From Ephemerocybe angulata (Eukaryota > Basidiomycota > Agaricomycetes > Agaricales > Psathyrellaceae): a stretch of DNA of 64,000 bases. Shown here piece by piece: positions 25,258-41,740 of the stretch. The DNA is taken from assembly GCA_013368325.1 (NCBI GenBank), contig JAACJK010000110.1, forward strand, positions 930,001 through 994,000, in the 5' to 3' direction. Positions within the stretch are counted from its first letter, which is position 1; each line of letters opens with the position of its first letter. Under the pieces are notes generated by a model that was not told the DNA's origin, made no database searches, and saw nothing but the letters and a program-made list of their open reading frames with translations. The position numbers and the translations under genes are program-made.

Positions 25258-28200
25258 ATTTCCTTTTGCAGGCAGAGAATTGCCTAATGGAGGCAAAAAG
25301 ACGAAAAAAATCGCAAGTTTTTTGCTTCAGACCGTCGGGTGCAGGTGCGTAGGTTCGGGGTAATGCATTCCGTTTATTCAAGGCCGAAGCGTGTCTACTA
25401 CAGGGCGGTCTACGTGACTACGGGGCTATCTACGTGTCTACGGGCGGCGACGATCACCAAGTCTAAAATCGAACGACGAGCCGGAAAGGAGACAGCAAAA
25501 CTCACCTGGGTCCATTTGCCCACACCCTGTTTCATCGTAGAAACTATCTGCGCGGAGGTACTGCAAGGAGAGAGTATGACGTAGGGGATGGAGAGGGAAG
25601 CAGCAGGGCAGAGGAATGGATGCGGACATGACGGCAAGCATAACGGACGTGCACAGGGGCAGACGGGCAGCAAGGATAGCGGGATGGAGTGTCATGAAGT
25701 GCACCAGGGTATTTATACTCCAACGGTGCTGTGACTTGAGGAAACTGACGTGTAGTCACGTCCCCGCTCATTACCTAGTTCGCCTCCGTTCACTGACTAG
25801 CTCGACGCCAAGGTCAACTCCTCTCCGCTTACCAAATATTGCTCGCTTCGGTCTCTATACCTCGCTACGGTACGTACCTCGTTGCACCTCCCTCTCCTTT
25901 CTGTCCTCTTTACTCTCATATTCCCCCACTGGTCCTGGGGTAATATGGTGGTCAAGAGTGCTAGAAAGGAGTAGAGGGATTCCTGACCTTCCCTCAGGAC
26001 TCCTACAAACTGCCCTTTGCTTCGCGTTCCGCCTTCGCTTCGCTTTCCGACTTCGCTTCCGGTACCTCCGTGACATGATAGATTCCGTTACCGCCGCCGG
26101 TGCGCCTCCATTCCCAATTTCTATTCCTCCTCTCATCGCGACTTTGCTCATTCCTTACCTAGGCCTTCATGGATGGCTCTGTATCTACGTAGAAATGAAT
26201 ACATGAGAGACAGGGTGTTCCATTGTTTTAGATAGTACATATCTCGCTAGAATAGAGAAGTACCGCATTGCCTCAATACAATTAAGTAATGCATCTCGGA
26301 AGCGCCGCGCCTGCTCGGTTTACCCATAATTCGATCACACTTTCGCGCCTCGTTCCAGATGCTTCTCCGCCTTGGCGGACTACTCCAATCATCGTACCAT
26401 GCTCTGCTGCCAATACCTCCGTTCGACCGACTTCTCACACGGCAACATTCGCCTCGTCACATCGTTCTTTGGGTATACGACTATATTCCTATCCATATTC
26501 ACTTTCTCTGTGCTACGCAAGGCCATCCCACCAGAGACGCACCGCTCGCCGGACGCGTTTCTGTTGCTATACATTCGCTCAAATCCTACCATTTTCACCC
26601 TTCGCCATCACCAGCCTTCGCAACATTGAACAGACATCCCGCTCGCGGGATCCATTTTTGTTGCTATATCGACATTCCAAGTTCCCTATGGTGCGCCAGA
26701 ATCCACTCTCCCCTTGCTCGCTGACAGATTGAGGGCTTCGCCTTCCGTTGCCAACAGACGTCATGAAGCTCGCTCGCCGGAACTCGTTCTGTCGTGATTT
26801 CGCTACTTCAATCGGCACTCCAACGCCCCGCTCGACACACAGTCACACACTCAAGACTCGAAGGCTAAACGGTACGCCTGTGGCTTTAACTGCCGACTCA
26901 ATATCGATTGACTTGCTCGCCGGAAGAAAATCTGTTGTGTCTTCGTCATCCACGGCACTTTCAAAGGGTCAGAGTTTTGCACTCATTCGCCTCCACTTGC
27001 CGGCTCACCTCCCACCTTTCCACCCAGAACCTCGATTCCCACAATCCCGAATTTTCAAGAACGTGCGTATCACCCTCTCTACTCACAACCGATTTGTCTG
27101 ACTGCTTTCTCCTCAACTCAGGATCCCCATAGTGCCTCGCTCGCCGGAAGAAATTCTGTTGCGGCTTTGTCATCTTGGGTGCTTTGACAGGTGAGCATCC
27201 TTCTTCGCTTTCGTCCCAGTCTGCTCGCTCATGCCCATTTAGGTTGTACGCAAATATTTGTTCGCAGAACGTACGTCCCATCTCCTTCCTTCTCGCATGC
27301 TGACACCCCATTTTCCCCTCAGGCGGCTCTCCGCTTGCCGGAAACATTTATGTTGTGCCTTCGTCGTTCCGTGGGCCTTCACAGGTGAGTTCTCTTCTTC
27401 GGATCCCCAGGCCTGTCACTAAATTGTCGTTAGAATTTAGACTTTTAGGTGACAACTAGGTTCTCGGTACGTCATTCTCGTACCTTTGTGTCCATTGCGA
27501 GGGTTCTGACGCCATCCCGTAGACTTTTCAATTCACTCAGACACCTCCACCATCCGGTACGTGACGCAGTCGCCTCTCGCCCAGATTGGATATGTTGCTC
27601 ACCGGATTCATTTCCATATAGACTTTACCAAGCGAAGCACACGCAAAGCGTGCTTCGCTTGATATCTGCGCTCATCTGAGGAAACGCGCCCTGTCGATCA
27701 TCGCGGCAAGCGCGCATTCCGCGTAGTCCTCAACTATGCCGCGAGGAGCCTTGCTGGTACGTTATCCTTTCATTCTATATCCAAATTGAACCTATTGCTC
27801 ACCGGACTCATTTCTATACAGACTTTACCGAACGCCGTCGCCCGGCAACCGCGCTCCTTCCGCGCCCGTTTGAAGAGACACACCTTCGATCACCGTGACA
27901 AGCCCGTGTTCGGTTTTCCGTTTACCTTGGCTCCCCAACTCGGACGCGAGACCAGGAACCGGATGAGTAAATGTAGAGACATACTGACGTAAGTACGTGA
28001 GAGGCTTGGCTTGAAAGGCTGCGATCAGGCTGGTTACTCGGCAGGCACGCTGTGCGCGAGCGCCGCCTGAACCGAAGTGGGCGCCTATTTTGATCAGGGA
28101 CGCTCTGGGCCCAGATAGTGTTGAATGGTAGTAATACGTCACTAGATATTATTAGAGTACTAAGATGTATTTGAATAGCTTTGTATCAGTCCAAGCTAGT

Positions 28201-31200
28201 TAAACGAGTGCCGCCGCGCCGCTTTCTGGCTGGCGCCTGTACGCGACCGCCGCCGGAGAGATATCCAGTCCGTCTGTGTCTGTAGCTACGTAGATATTGC
28301 TCTACCGTACCGAACATCTACAAAATATGAATATCTTTTGAAGTCGTCACACCTGTGATACGGATTGCCAGAGACGATTGAACCTAGTCAGTCGTGCCCA
28401 ATCCGACGGGTATGTAGCTTTTTCACTCTTGTTGACGACGTTGCCGAGTCGCCGAAGCTATGTACATTCACTTCATTGACCATACCCTATGGAAATACAC
28501 CACGCCGTAGCAGTAACGTACGTTGGAGGATTCCGCGAATAGCACCATCATCGCATCGAGAACACTGATCGCACAGAGTACCTTCACGTCAATTTCATTT
28601 CGTCTCCAGCTCACCTCCCAGGTACATCGTGCACTGAGATACTGACTTGCATATCATAAGAAGCTCTCACTTTATTCGTTGATTCAAATATCCAGTTCAA
28701 TCTCGCACCAACTCGTATATCAGCGACGTCTTCGCAACCGCAAGACTCCACCATGGGCCATGGCTCATTCGGTTCAAACCCCGTCCGCCCCAAACCCACT
28801 ATCCGACATCCCGCACATCTCCATTCCCCGTTCCCCGGCTCACAGGTATGTACGTACGCACATAACTCGGCTCCACACGCCAAGCCAACACCCATCCAAG
28901 CGCACACTCGGCGCTCTAACTTCGGATCTCCGAAGGTACTCTGGACATTGCAGTTGCACAAACCACAATACATTGCAAGCAAATCCCGACGCCTTTGCTT
29001 CTGAAATCGTGTCTAAAAGCACGCCAAACGGTGGTAGAGGCGTGGTAAAGTGTAATAGGGGTGCTTTGGTACGATATCGTAGCGAAATGAGAGCGCGATC
29101 TACGAAATCGCGTGTAAGCGCTTAATCGCGTTTTGGGCGCTTATCTCTTAAAATGCGTAATCCACCACGATCTCATGCTCAGACTACCTGAAAAAGCTCA
29201 GACTACCTCTCTCAGCCTGTCCCTCAAATTTTCTAGCCCTCAGGTTTACGATCCTCCTGCAGAAAACAACACAGTTCAAGTTGCATTTCTGCACTTCCCC
29301 GCGCCATTCCACACCTCCCTACACCCGCCGAACACACTCTTCGCGTTCTCAAACAATTATGGCACATCATCGTGGGTACCGAGTTGCGTGTGACAGGTGT
29401 GGGCGGTACCGAGGATGGAAGCTGGCGTTGTGAAGGTGCGCTGAGCTCGGGAGGGGATTGGGAGAAGGTGATGAATGAACGTACTTACGGTGCAGAGATG
29501 GTCGTTACATTCCCCGTCGTTTTCGTGTGTTGGGGTAATTGTGGAGGTCTGGGTATGGCTTGGCATAAGTTGCTGGAGGTGTGTCGTGAGCGGATTTGGG
29601 GGATGGTGGATTGGTGGGTGGGACTTGGTAATTTTAGTGTTGCGCGGGTTCATAGACCTGCACACGCATTTTGAACGCACCGACACTCCGTAGAAACATA
29701 TCTCTGACTTTGGATATCTCAAGGGATTGCTCATAATATACTACGCATACCCTTCGACGACGCCTCTCCATCCACTCGTCCTCTCGCCGACATTCACAAC
29801 CTCAATCCAAGTTCAAACCGCTCATAACCCCAACCGCGCCTTTCCCCGTGTACCCCATCGCACACTCCCACCCATGCAACAAACCGGACATGAATTCGGC
29901 TCCGATTCGCCTTGGCACACTCACGAATCCAATTCTCTGACAGCCCCTCGCGTTCTAGTGCCGTTGCGTAGGCGTCGAGTCGAGTCCAGTTGCGCGTTAA
30001 GCGCGTTATCGCGCAAGCGCAAAACGCGGAATGGTGTATGTAAAAATAGGTATGTATATTGGGATTGGGCCGGGGCGTACGGTACATGTTCGGATGGTAT
30101 GGATATGGGAGGCGGAGATCTGGTCGATCCGCCGGGGTCTGGATTCGGATGGGGGGAGGGGGATATATAAGGAGGACGCACCAAGGTTCTATTCAGCATT
30201 CCCTCCCTTCCTCCCTCATTTCCCCCTTTCCATTGCTGCCTCTTCACTTCGCTCACACTCGCCTCCAGCCCTCCTCATCGTGCTGTATACGCCGCCGTCG
30301 TCGTCTCCCACAGCGACCTCGCCAGGTAAGTCCTCCCTCCCTCGTCGCACACCGCCCTCCGCTCATCGTCGCCTCCCGTTCTCTTTCCATCCCAGCGCAC
30401 CCACCCGATCCACTGCCGCCCTCGTCGTCGCCGCCATCGCACACAACAAACTCTCCCTATCGTAAGCCCCTCTGCCATCGCGTCCTCGCTCGCTTGCTCG
30501 CGCTCATCACGAGGTCGTCGCGTAGGTCTGTTTATCGACCGACCCGCTTGCTCGGCTGCCGTTCGCCCACATATACTCCGCGCCGTTTCGCTTCCGTCCC
30601 TTCCTCGTTTTGCTTCTCTTCCCACCACCACCACCGTCTTCGTCTTTCCTCCTCGACGGTCGTCGTTGGCGATGTGCTTGGATGCGTCGTCGTCGTTATT
30701 GGCGACTTTGAGGGCGTTGTGCAGGTGAGTGCGACGCGCCTTGTCGTGGTTGGGGTAGTTCACTGACGTGGATTTGTTCGGCGCACAGGACTTTGTGCTC
30801 GCCGTGTGCGGAGGCGAGTGCGCCAGCTGGGGTGCAGGGAGGCGTTCTGACAGCTTCGGCAGGATTCGAAAAGGTCGAGGAGGACGTCGAGCACGACGAG
30901 CTCGTCGGCTAGTCAGAGCCCGTCGTCGTCGTCGGCGTTGGCCGTGACGTGAGTCCGCGAATTTCTGCGCCGGAGTCGCATGCTGACGGTCTTGAGCATC
31001 AAGACGACCGTGAAGTGGAGCCGACGTCGTCCCATCCTCTTCCTTCGGCCCGTCGTCGTCGTTGGGGCTGCGTTGGAATACACCGTTGTCGTCGTCAATG
31101 TCGAGGTGCAGGTGAGTGCAACTCTTCTCGTTGGGATTGGGATGCTTCGCTGACGGGCTTGTTCAGCGTGCAGGTCGTCGTGCTCGTCGCATCCGATGGG

Positions 31201-32812
31201 AACGGGAGGTGAGTGCGCCGGTTGGGTGTAGGGGGATGTGTGCTCACGATTTGGAAGGGGTTCGAGAAGGTCGGGGAGGGCTGGAGGGTATGACGAGCTC
31301 GTCAGCTAGGCAGGGCCCGTCGTCGTCATCGTCGGTGTTGGCCGTGAAGTGAGTAGGCCGGAGTCGCGTGCTGACGGTGTTGGCAGGGATTCCAGACGAC
31401 CGCTAGGTGGGCTCGAGCCGGCGAGCTCGTCGAATGGTGCGTTCGCCGCCGTCGTCAGTGCTGTGGAGACGGTTGCTGACGTCGCGTTCACGCAGGTCGG
31501 CGGTGCATGCCATCGCCCTCGCGGTCGTGGGTCTGCGCTGGGAGGGTGGCGAGCTCGTCATCGTCGGTGGGTGTGCGCAAGGTGTGCTATGCATCTGGGA
31601 GTCATGCTGACGGCGTCGTCAGGCTGTTGAGGGATCGCGATGAGGTGCCGGGGCGAGGAGGTCGTCGGATGGTGCGTTCGCCGTTGTCGTTGGGGGTGTT
31701 GAACGACTCGCTGATGTTGTGTTTGGTAGGAAGGCGGCGTGTGCCGGCGCGTGTGCCGTCGTCGTCGTTGCGGGCGAAGGTCTGGGCTGGCGTCGGTTTT
31801 GAGTTGAACGTGTCGGCTTTTCGATGCTGTGTGTCGGTCGAGGTGAGTCTCGTTTTGTTTCGTTTACGGGCGTTTGTGACTGACCTTTCGGCATCTAGCT
31901 CGGTAACTCGGTTCTTGAAGACGTCTGGCAGACGTCGTCGCGGTTGCTGCGACCATGTCGCAGGCTTGAGGGGTGTGTTCTACGAGGTACGTCAGTCTAC
32001 GGTATGATCTGTTGGTGAATATTGACGTACCTTGAGCAGGGTCTCGACGCCGGCCGGCCCAACCACGGAAGGATTCGCGACTCTAAACCATCCGTCGCGT
32101 CTCGATTCGATGCTTGGGGGTTGGACTCGTGAACTAGGCTTGGCGCTGAGACCGCGTAGTGCGGTTTAGATTGGTAGGCTGCGAGTTGTATACGGGTAAG
32201 TTTTATCTTCGAAATGTACGTAGGCTTGAAGCTGATGTACCTGGGAACCCCGGCGTAGTCGAGCACGTCGATTGGCCGTCGATCTGCGAGGCTGTGGTCG
32301 TCGCTTGGTCTGCTGCTGTGCGCGATCCGGGTTGTGGGAGGCAGATCTGGGGTGGGCTATGCAACGTGAGTACCTCGCTCGATGCAACAACGGTTCAATA
32401 ATAACGCACCTTGTAGGACTCTAGCACCATTCCCTGGACTATCACAGTTCACTTTCCCGAGCTTCGCATGCCGAGACTATGATATACAGTAAGCGCCCAG
32501 TCAGACTGTAGTGGATACTTGACTGACCTTGTATACGCGCGCCAGTTGCGCACCAATAGCCTGCGCGCACGGGAGATGAAGAGGATCGAGGGAGAGAGAG
32601 CGAAGGAAGGGACGGACAAGGGGAAGGGATGGATCCAAGAGGGAGAGAGAGAGAGCGTCGCAGCCCGGACGGCCTCGCTGGAAGGGAAAGCGAGCGACGG
32701 TCGATGGCGCAGAGGCAGGCGCGTGGCGATCCAGGGAGCGGCGTCGATGGGCGTGTGTGTGTGTGTCTGTAGCGTAGCGTAGCATACGAATCGATGCACG
32801 ATCATCCCTCCC
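25258..32812. other. Spacer of duplicon unit 3
   Basis: 7.55 kb. Matches unit 2 to about 27.69 kb, then diverges. The TATA box (30164-30170) and intron-like segments from 30.2 to 32.5 kb are kept, but the long minus-strand frame seen in the other spacers is broken into short pieces, which argues that it is not coding. No intact gene is supported. Confidence 0.6.
30164..30170 (+). promoter_or_regulatory. TATA box of spacer transcription unit, unit 3
   Basis: TATATAA, kept although the surrounding spacer has diverged. Confidence 0.5.
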
Positions 32813-35714
<2,902 letters not shown>

Positions 35715-36762
35715 GCGTAGTTGTTCAATACCCAAAAGATTCCCCTTTCCGTTTTCGTTTTGCTCCCTTTTCGTCCTCGTTGGCGATGTAGATTTCTTCT
35801 CTTCTTTTCTCCTCCTCTCTTTCCTCCCTCCTCCTTTTTCGTTTCTTTCGTTTCTCCTTCTTGATTCCCTCTGCCCCTGTTTACTACATTGATACCATCC
35901 CCCAGGATCCAATCCTCCCACCCCATCTTATCTGCCCCAACCACCACAACGCAAAACCCGCCCTCCATCCAACATCCATCCAAGTTCCAAGATTCAAGAG
36001 CCATCCATCTGCACCATTTATTGCTACCTATTGTTCTTCTTTCTATATTCCCCTATTCACTGTACGTCTTCAAGGCTTCGAAGCTTCGAGTTTGTATATT
36101 CTGCTCCGCGTCTTTCCTGTCTGTTGTGTTCCTCTGTTCGTCGTCCCTCCGTACGTCGGATGGACGGACGGTTGCCCCCGTCTTGCTTGCATATCTGATC
36201 GTGACTCGCTCATCATGTTTGTTTTGACCCTTATGTACTTTTAGTGTTTTTGTTATTGTACTCGTAGTGGTTTGGAAAAATACTGTTTATGCTCTAGAAG
36301 TTACCGTAGCTGGGATTGATGTCGTCGACAGACTAAGTATAAGGAGTCAGAGTCGCTAGGGCTAGGGGGTGTATGAAGCGGAGAGCGAGCTCAGAGAACG
36401 CTCTGGCCAGACTTGGAGGGGAAGATGGAAGTGGAGTACGGCGAAGCGAGATTTCTTGGCGATTTCTGGTTTCTTCGACTCGGTAATGAGGTATGAGTAC
36501 CCTAGGAGTTGGGTGCGAACTTAAGTACTGTGCGTCAAGTACATACCGAACGCACCGCAAAACCAGATGTGATTTTTAATTGTTCTGCGCCGGGCCAGCG
36601 CTTAATTTACTGCTCCCGTGGTGACCTGCGGTTGAGGTCGTGAGGCTGTGAGGCAGGCAAAGCTGTGGAGGGCACGTTGCCCACGTTCATTTCGGGCCAT
36701 CCACTGCGCCTGGTCCTTTTTCGACCCCCTTCTCTCTCGTCCGCACCACTCTCGTCGGGACC
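35715..36762. other. SNF1 3' flank and NLR-like gene 1 upstream region
   Basis: A T/C-rich tract (35.74-36.15 kb) fits the 3' UTR of SNF1. The rest (to 36762) should hold the promoter of the following gene. No coding sequence or RNA gene was recognised. Confidence 0.5.
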
Positions 36763-39700
36763 ATGGATCCTAATTTTCAAGTTGCTCGCGGTGAGTACCT
36801 TTCAGTTGCTCACTTGAGCATCTTATCTTTGCCACCAGCTCACTGGGCTGTGTATTCACAGGTCGTATGGATGTGGACCAGGGCGGGCCTCAGTTCTTCT
36901 CGGGCGCATCCCATATAAGTGCTCGCGACATAACAGTTAAGAATGCTGGGAGGGACATGATCAATAATATCATCGTCAATCCTGGGCCAATCAGCGGTCC
37001 AGAAGGTAAGTGTACTATAGCTACGCTCGTTTTCGGCTCTCTGACTTTCGCCCGCACAGCGAGCATCGAGGAGGTCACGGCGTGGCTGAAGGGTTCAAAC
37101 TTCCGGGCTATCTATCGTGTATCGTTGGAGGCTCGGATGGATAACACTGGGACCTGGTTCATTGCGACGGTCGAGTTCGGAGAGTTTATGAGGCAGAAGG
37201 GGACGGTGGTTTGGGCGACCGGACTTCGTGAGTGCGGGCTCACATCCTTATTGTATCCCATTGACTGAACCCGGGCTTCCAGCTGGGTCTGGCAAAACAA
37301 TCCTTGCGTACGTGGTATAGCATTCGCCTGTGCTACCCCAGATATCTAAACCACCTTCACAGCTCCATTTCCATCGAGTATCTCGAGGATACATTTTCTC
37401 ATCGAGAAGACGTGGCAATCTTATACGCCTTTCTCCGATATTCTGAAAACCCTACGTTGCTGCAAATCCTTGCCGGGCTACTGACCCAACTCGTCAGATG
37501 TCACGGCGTCGCATTCTCTCACCTTCTTCCAACCTACCTACGCGCTAAGAGGCATCGAGACGATCTCTCATGCTCAGAAGCAATCAAGCTTCTGAAAGGG
37601 AGTTTAGACTTATTCTCAGACGTCTTCATCGTGGTGGACGGACTCGATGAGGTCGAAAATTCAACCAAGGATGGTCTACTCGATGTTCTTACTTCACTTC
37701 ACGCCCATATCTTGTTAACTTGTCGACCTCTGGAACTTTTCATGCGTCGCCATACCCCGTCGGCGCTCCACATACTTGTTCAGGCACAGACGAGGGATAT
37801 CGAGGTTTACGTCGCCAAGAGGATCAAGCAGAGTACCAGAATCTTTACTATACTATCAGAAAATCCCGATATTGCGGAGAGGTTTACTGCTATAACTCAG
37901 GAAAAGTCTAAAGGAATGTGAGTACATCGTGGTTATCACCAATCGTGTAGTGCCGCTCAACCTTGCGACTTAGGTTCCTCCTGGCGAGGCTGCAAATGGA
38001 ACTCGTCCTCGAGAGGTGTGCGACCATTGGGTCCCTCCTGAAGGCACTTGAAACCCTCCCTTCCGGCATAAACGACATGTACCGCCTCACGATGGACAGA
38101 ATCAGTTCACTATCAGAGGAGGAGGTCTCGCTTGCGCACCGTGCATTCCTTTGGATCCTCCACGCTCGTGACGAACTCTCCCCGGAGGATCTGCAACGTG
38201 CTCTTACGTTCTCGTACGAAGCCAAAGAGTTTGTTGAAGATAGCTCTGTGTCCATACCAGTCCTCCTTTCTATCTGCTGTGGCTTGGTGATGATACAGGA
38301 CGGAGACGACGGAAAAACAGTGGTCCGGTTTATACGTTGCGTTGTTTCTACTTCGATTCTCTGATACCACCTGACAAGTTTATGAAACAGATTATTCTAC
38401 TCAAGAGTTCATGAAGAGCTTCGCATTTTCTCATCTGCCAGAGCCCCAAGACTTGCTCGCGGTTACTAGCGCCGCCTGCGTGGAGACCCACCTGAGGTCA
38501 GCGAAAAACAGGGCAACTAACGACTTGACTCAGGATTTGCCCCTCTTGCATTACGCATTTTATAACTGGGGGCGTCATGCCAAGATTTGCGACGACCAAT
38601 GGAGCTTGAGCCCCTTCATCCAGTCCTTCCTATCCACCCGCAGCACCCACATCATCATTGAACCCAGTGGGGAGCTTTCGGAAGTTTCCTCGGTTTTAAG
38701 CCTTGCTGCCGCCCACGGCCTCGCCAATTTCATATCCTCAAGAAAACTACCATACTCCCCTACACACGGCACCAAAACCCCTTTCCATGTTGCAGCTAAC
38801 CATGGCCATATCTCTGCCCTCCGTGCACTGCTCAAAATCTACAGTGGAGTACATGTGAGGGACGAACATGGTCGCACACCGCTACACCACTGCGTGTTGG
38901 AAGACTCAACATGGGAACCTGAAGTTGTACGGCAATTATTGAGCCTTTCCTCCTCTGACACATGGCGTGCCTTTCCGTCGGAAGTTGTCGACATCAATGC
39001 CCAGGACAAGGACGGTCACTCCGCTTTCTTTGACGCCTGCCGCAGCTTTGCATACCTCCACATTGAGGCCCTCAATGACAGCACAAGACCCGAAGGGAGA
39101 ATCCTTCGCCTCTTTACCTCACATCCTGGCATCGACGTTGACCTTCCAGCTTCAACCGGTGACACACCCTTCTCTTCAATTCCTCATTTCTTCAATTCCA
39201 AACCTCAAAGTCGATACCAGAAACAATTGGGGTGAAACACCGTTCATGGGTGCATGCGACGCACGATCGGAAATAATGGTCAAATGGTTTCTCTCGCGCG
39301 ACCCTGGCGGTTGCCATTTCCCCCACCAGGAAGATGACGAAGGAAATACGGCCCTGGAGCGACTTGTGGCTTACGAAGGATAGGCGACTGTAAGAAGCAG
39401 GCTAGAGGAAAAGTCAGATTTTGACCTGCGAGAATATCAACTAGCGGTGGAGTGGACGGCGGAGGACCTGAACCAAATCAACGAGATTATCAAAATATTG
39501 TCGGAGCACACAAGTAATATCCGAGTGGTGCGGGCTGGGCGCGAGCTTGTGCCCATTTATCAACAACGGACACCCAGGGCTCAGCAATCTCCAGCTATCC
39601 ATGTATGCCTCAAAGATGGCTCCCGTCGATATGAGGATGACCGGACGTCATTGATGCTTCTAGCCAACTACCCTATTGCCGTGAGGCATCTCGTCTCGGG

Positions 39701-40466
39701 GAACGAGCCGGATTTCATCAATGCTCAAGACAGCGACGGGCGATGTCTCATGTATGCCTGCTTCGGACAGGATCCTGAAGGTGCTAGATTGTCAGTCAAA
39801 ATTCTCACTTCCTCCCCCTCCCTCGATGTCCACCTTCGCGATCGGGATGGTATGTCAGCTCTGGACTACACGCTGTATTCAAAAACATCGATGCTCTCGA
39901 GGTACTCCTCGACCACCCGTTATGGGAACCCCCTGCAATTCGCAACGCTGTCATCACTGCTGCTCAAAAACGAAACATCGACCCGGAGGCCCTGGAATCC
40001 TTACTGAACACGGATTCGGTACAAGAGGCCTTTGCAGAAGCTGGTGATGATAGAGAGGATGTTTGCGCGCTTAAAACGGCCCATCGTCGTCGGGGTGATT
40101 GCGAGTACATACTGGAGGACCATACATACTATATCGGGCATCCCTTGGGACGAGGGAGAAGAATACCATAACCGCGAGGAATACCCCGATCGCCGCACTC
40201 CTGCAGCTATCCGCCAAGCCACCATAGCTGCGGTAAGCAACCCACTCACTTTTGTCGAACAACTCGAATCGCACTTTGGGCAGTCGGAAGTCAAGGACGC
40301 ATTTGTTTGGAATATCGACGCCCGTGACCCGGACACCATTCTTCTCGTCGGTTCCCTGGCTCGTAGAAGCGACTGCTACGATTTGTTTCATGATTTGTTT
40401 AGTGGCTTCAAGAGGTGCGAAGGGTATCGCCACGAAGCTTGTGCTCACGCCTTGATTCGATTCTGA
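36763..40466 (+). pseudogene. NACHT-ankyrin (NLR-like) protein 1, broken in the ankyrin region
   Basis: Paralogue of the gene at 42309. Exons 36763..36790, 36862..37005, 37060..37227, 37283..37307, 37363..37917, 37974..38335 and 38391 onward. Walker A (GLPGSGKTILA) is made by joining exons 3 and 4; Walker B is VFIVVDGLDEVE; VVRFIHYSTQEF precedes ankyrin repeats (TPFHVAANHGHISALRALL). Compared with the paralogue, 32 bp are missing near 39165-39200, shifting frame to a stop at 39235 (708 residues). Further lesions are an in-frame TAG at about 39380, a 1 bp loss near 39885 and another shift near 40090-40130. Homology continues to the normal end at 40466. It may still make a truncated STAND NTPase with few ankyrin repeats, but the original gene is inactivated. 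Confidence 0.85.
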
Positions 40467-40808
40467 TTATATGGCCTTTCGCTGCATCTTTTTGAAAGAC
40501 TTATGTAACTCTACTATATTAACCCGTATACCCATAGTGTGGGCTTAGCCCTGATCGATGACCTCCCAGGAGCGTGCGCAATTTAGGCGCCCACTGGCGC
40601 TTCTCGCTTCTGATACCTGTGTATGCGTCTTGTTGTGAGACGCTTACCCATGGGGCTGGACTTTCCGATTTGAAGAGGATTGGGGTTTGCGTCTTCTCTT
40701 CTCCGGTTGGGTTTCTCCCGCGTATTTTGAGGCCGGGGGTTCGGGGTGCAGGCGTTTCGGGCACGCGGACTTCGAGGAGGGCGGACATGTTGTCTGTAGT
40801 TGAGGGGG
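40467..40808. other. Intergenic, 3' flanks
   Basis: Lies between the end of NLR-like gene 1 and the stop of the minus-strand MET1 relic. Overlapping short open frames on both strands (40519-40824) have no recognisable content. Confidence 0.45.
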
Positions 40809-41740
40809 CTAGTTGAGGAGGCAAGGTGGACAGCGGCTAGTACTCGTAGACTTGGGCGCCCCGCTCGCTTTCACTTTCGGCCTCGGTGGGGAGGCAGGAC
40901 GAGGCGGTTGAGGTGTAGATGGTGGAGACTTCTTCCGTCTCGTCGTGCCTGTCGTCGTCTTCACCCCGGTGGCCTCGGCTCCCCACTGCTCTCCAGCGCC
41001 TGCACAAGATCCTTCAGCGACGAGGGTCGACGCCAGCGCCATCGATGCGCGCTCGATAATGGCCACCAGCGCGTTACCGGGGTCCGCATCGGAAGCCATA
41101 AGCGCGTCGACGACCTGGGCGAGACGAAATAACGAACGTACGCCCGCGCTCGTAAACAGGGAGAGTGATTTTATTCCCTCGCAGACGGCGAAGGACTCGG
41201 CGGCACCGCGCTGCGTGGCGAGGATGTTGGCGAAAAGGTGGGGGCGGCGAGCGCAGAGGAGACGCCCGGGATGATGAGGGGTTCGAACTCGTGTGAGTCG
41301 AAGTAGAGGTCTTCTTCGCCTGTGCGGCCGTAGACGACTGGGTCGCCTTGTTTGAGCTGTGAATAAATATTAGGTAGGTGAGGGATGGTAGAGAAGGGGA
41401 CGTACGCGGACGACTGTGGATCCATGATTCGCAGCCTCGAATTTCCATCTGTGCCCTCTGTGTTCCCGGGAAGGTCTTCGTTATGGGGATTTTACATACG
41501 TTATCGTGGTCTTTCGGTTTCGGTGGGGGAGCGCAGGGGGAGCGCGCGGCACAGAGCGGAGACTTCTTCGTTTTCGGCGATCGTTCGAGTCCTCGGGTTC
41601 CTTGAGACTTCGCGAGCAAGTGCACTTGCCCGACGTTGTAGACGGCGACGGCGGCTGTGAGAGGTAGCTTCGAGACGATGTCCCTGCAGTGTCTTGAGGC
41701 GAGACGGTACCCTGTCCATTTCTGGTGACGCCAATCTACG
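40809..41740 (-). pseudogene. met1: Uroporphyrinogen-III C-methyltransferase (MET1/SUMT-type) pseudogene
   Basis: Decayed relative of the siroheme-pathway enzyme that methylates uroporphyrinogen III. The best piece, around 41250-41425, reads STVVRLKQGDPVVYGRTGEE then FEPLIIPGVSSALAAPTF, the SUMT/tetrapyrrole methylase signature, split by a recognisable intron (donor GTACGT at 41405, acceptor at 41357). Other frames carry further family-like pieces: FPGTQRAQMEI upstream, then EAANHG; FANILATQRGAAESFAVCEG, LPVYERGRTFVI and RLAQVVDALMA downstream. At least four frame changes separate these, and the C-terminal part is Pro/Ser-rich to a stop at 40809. It sits between the two NLR-like paralogues. 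Identification is by recognised motifs; the 5' limit is uncertain. Confidence 0.72.
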
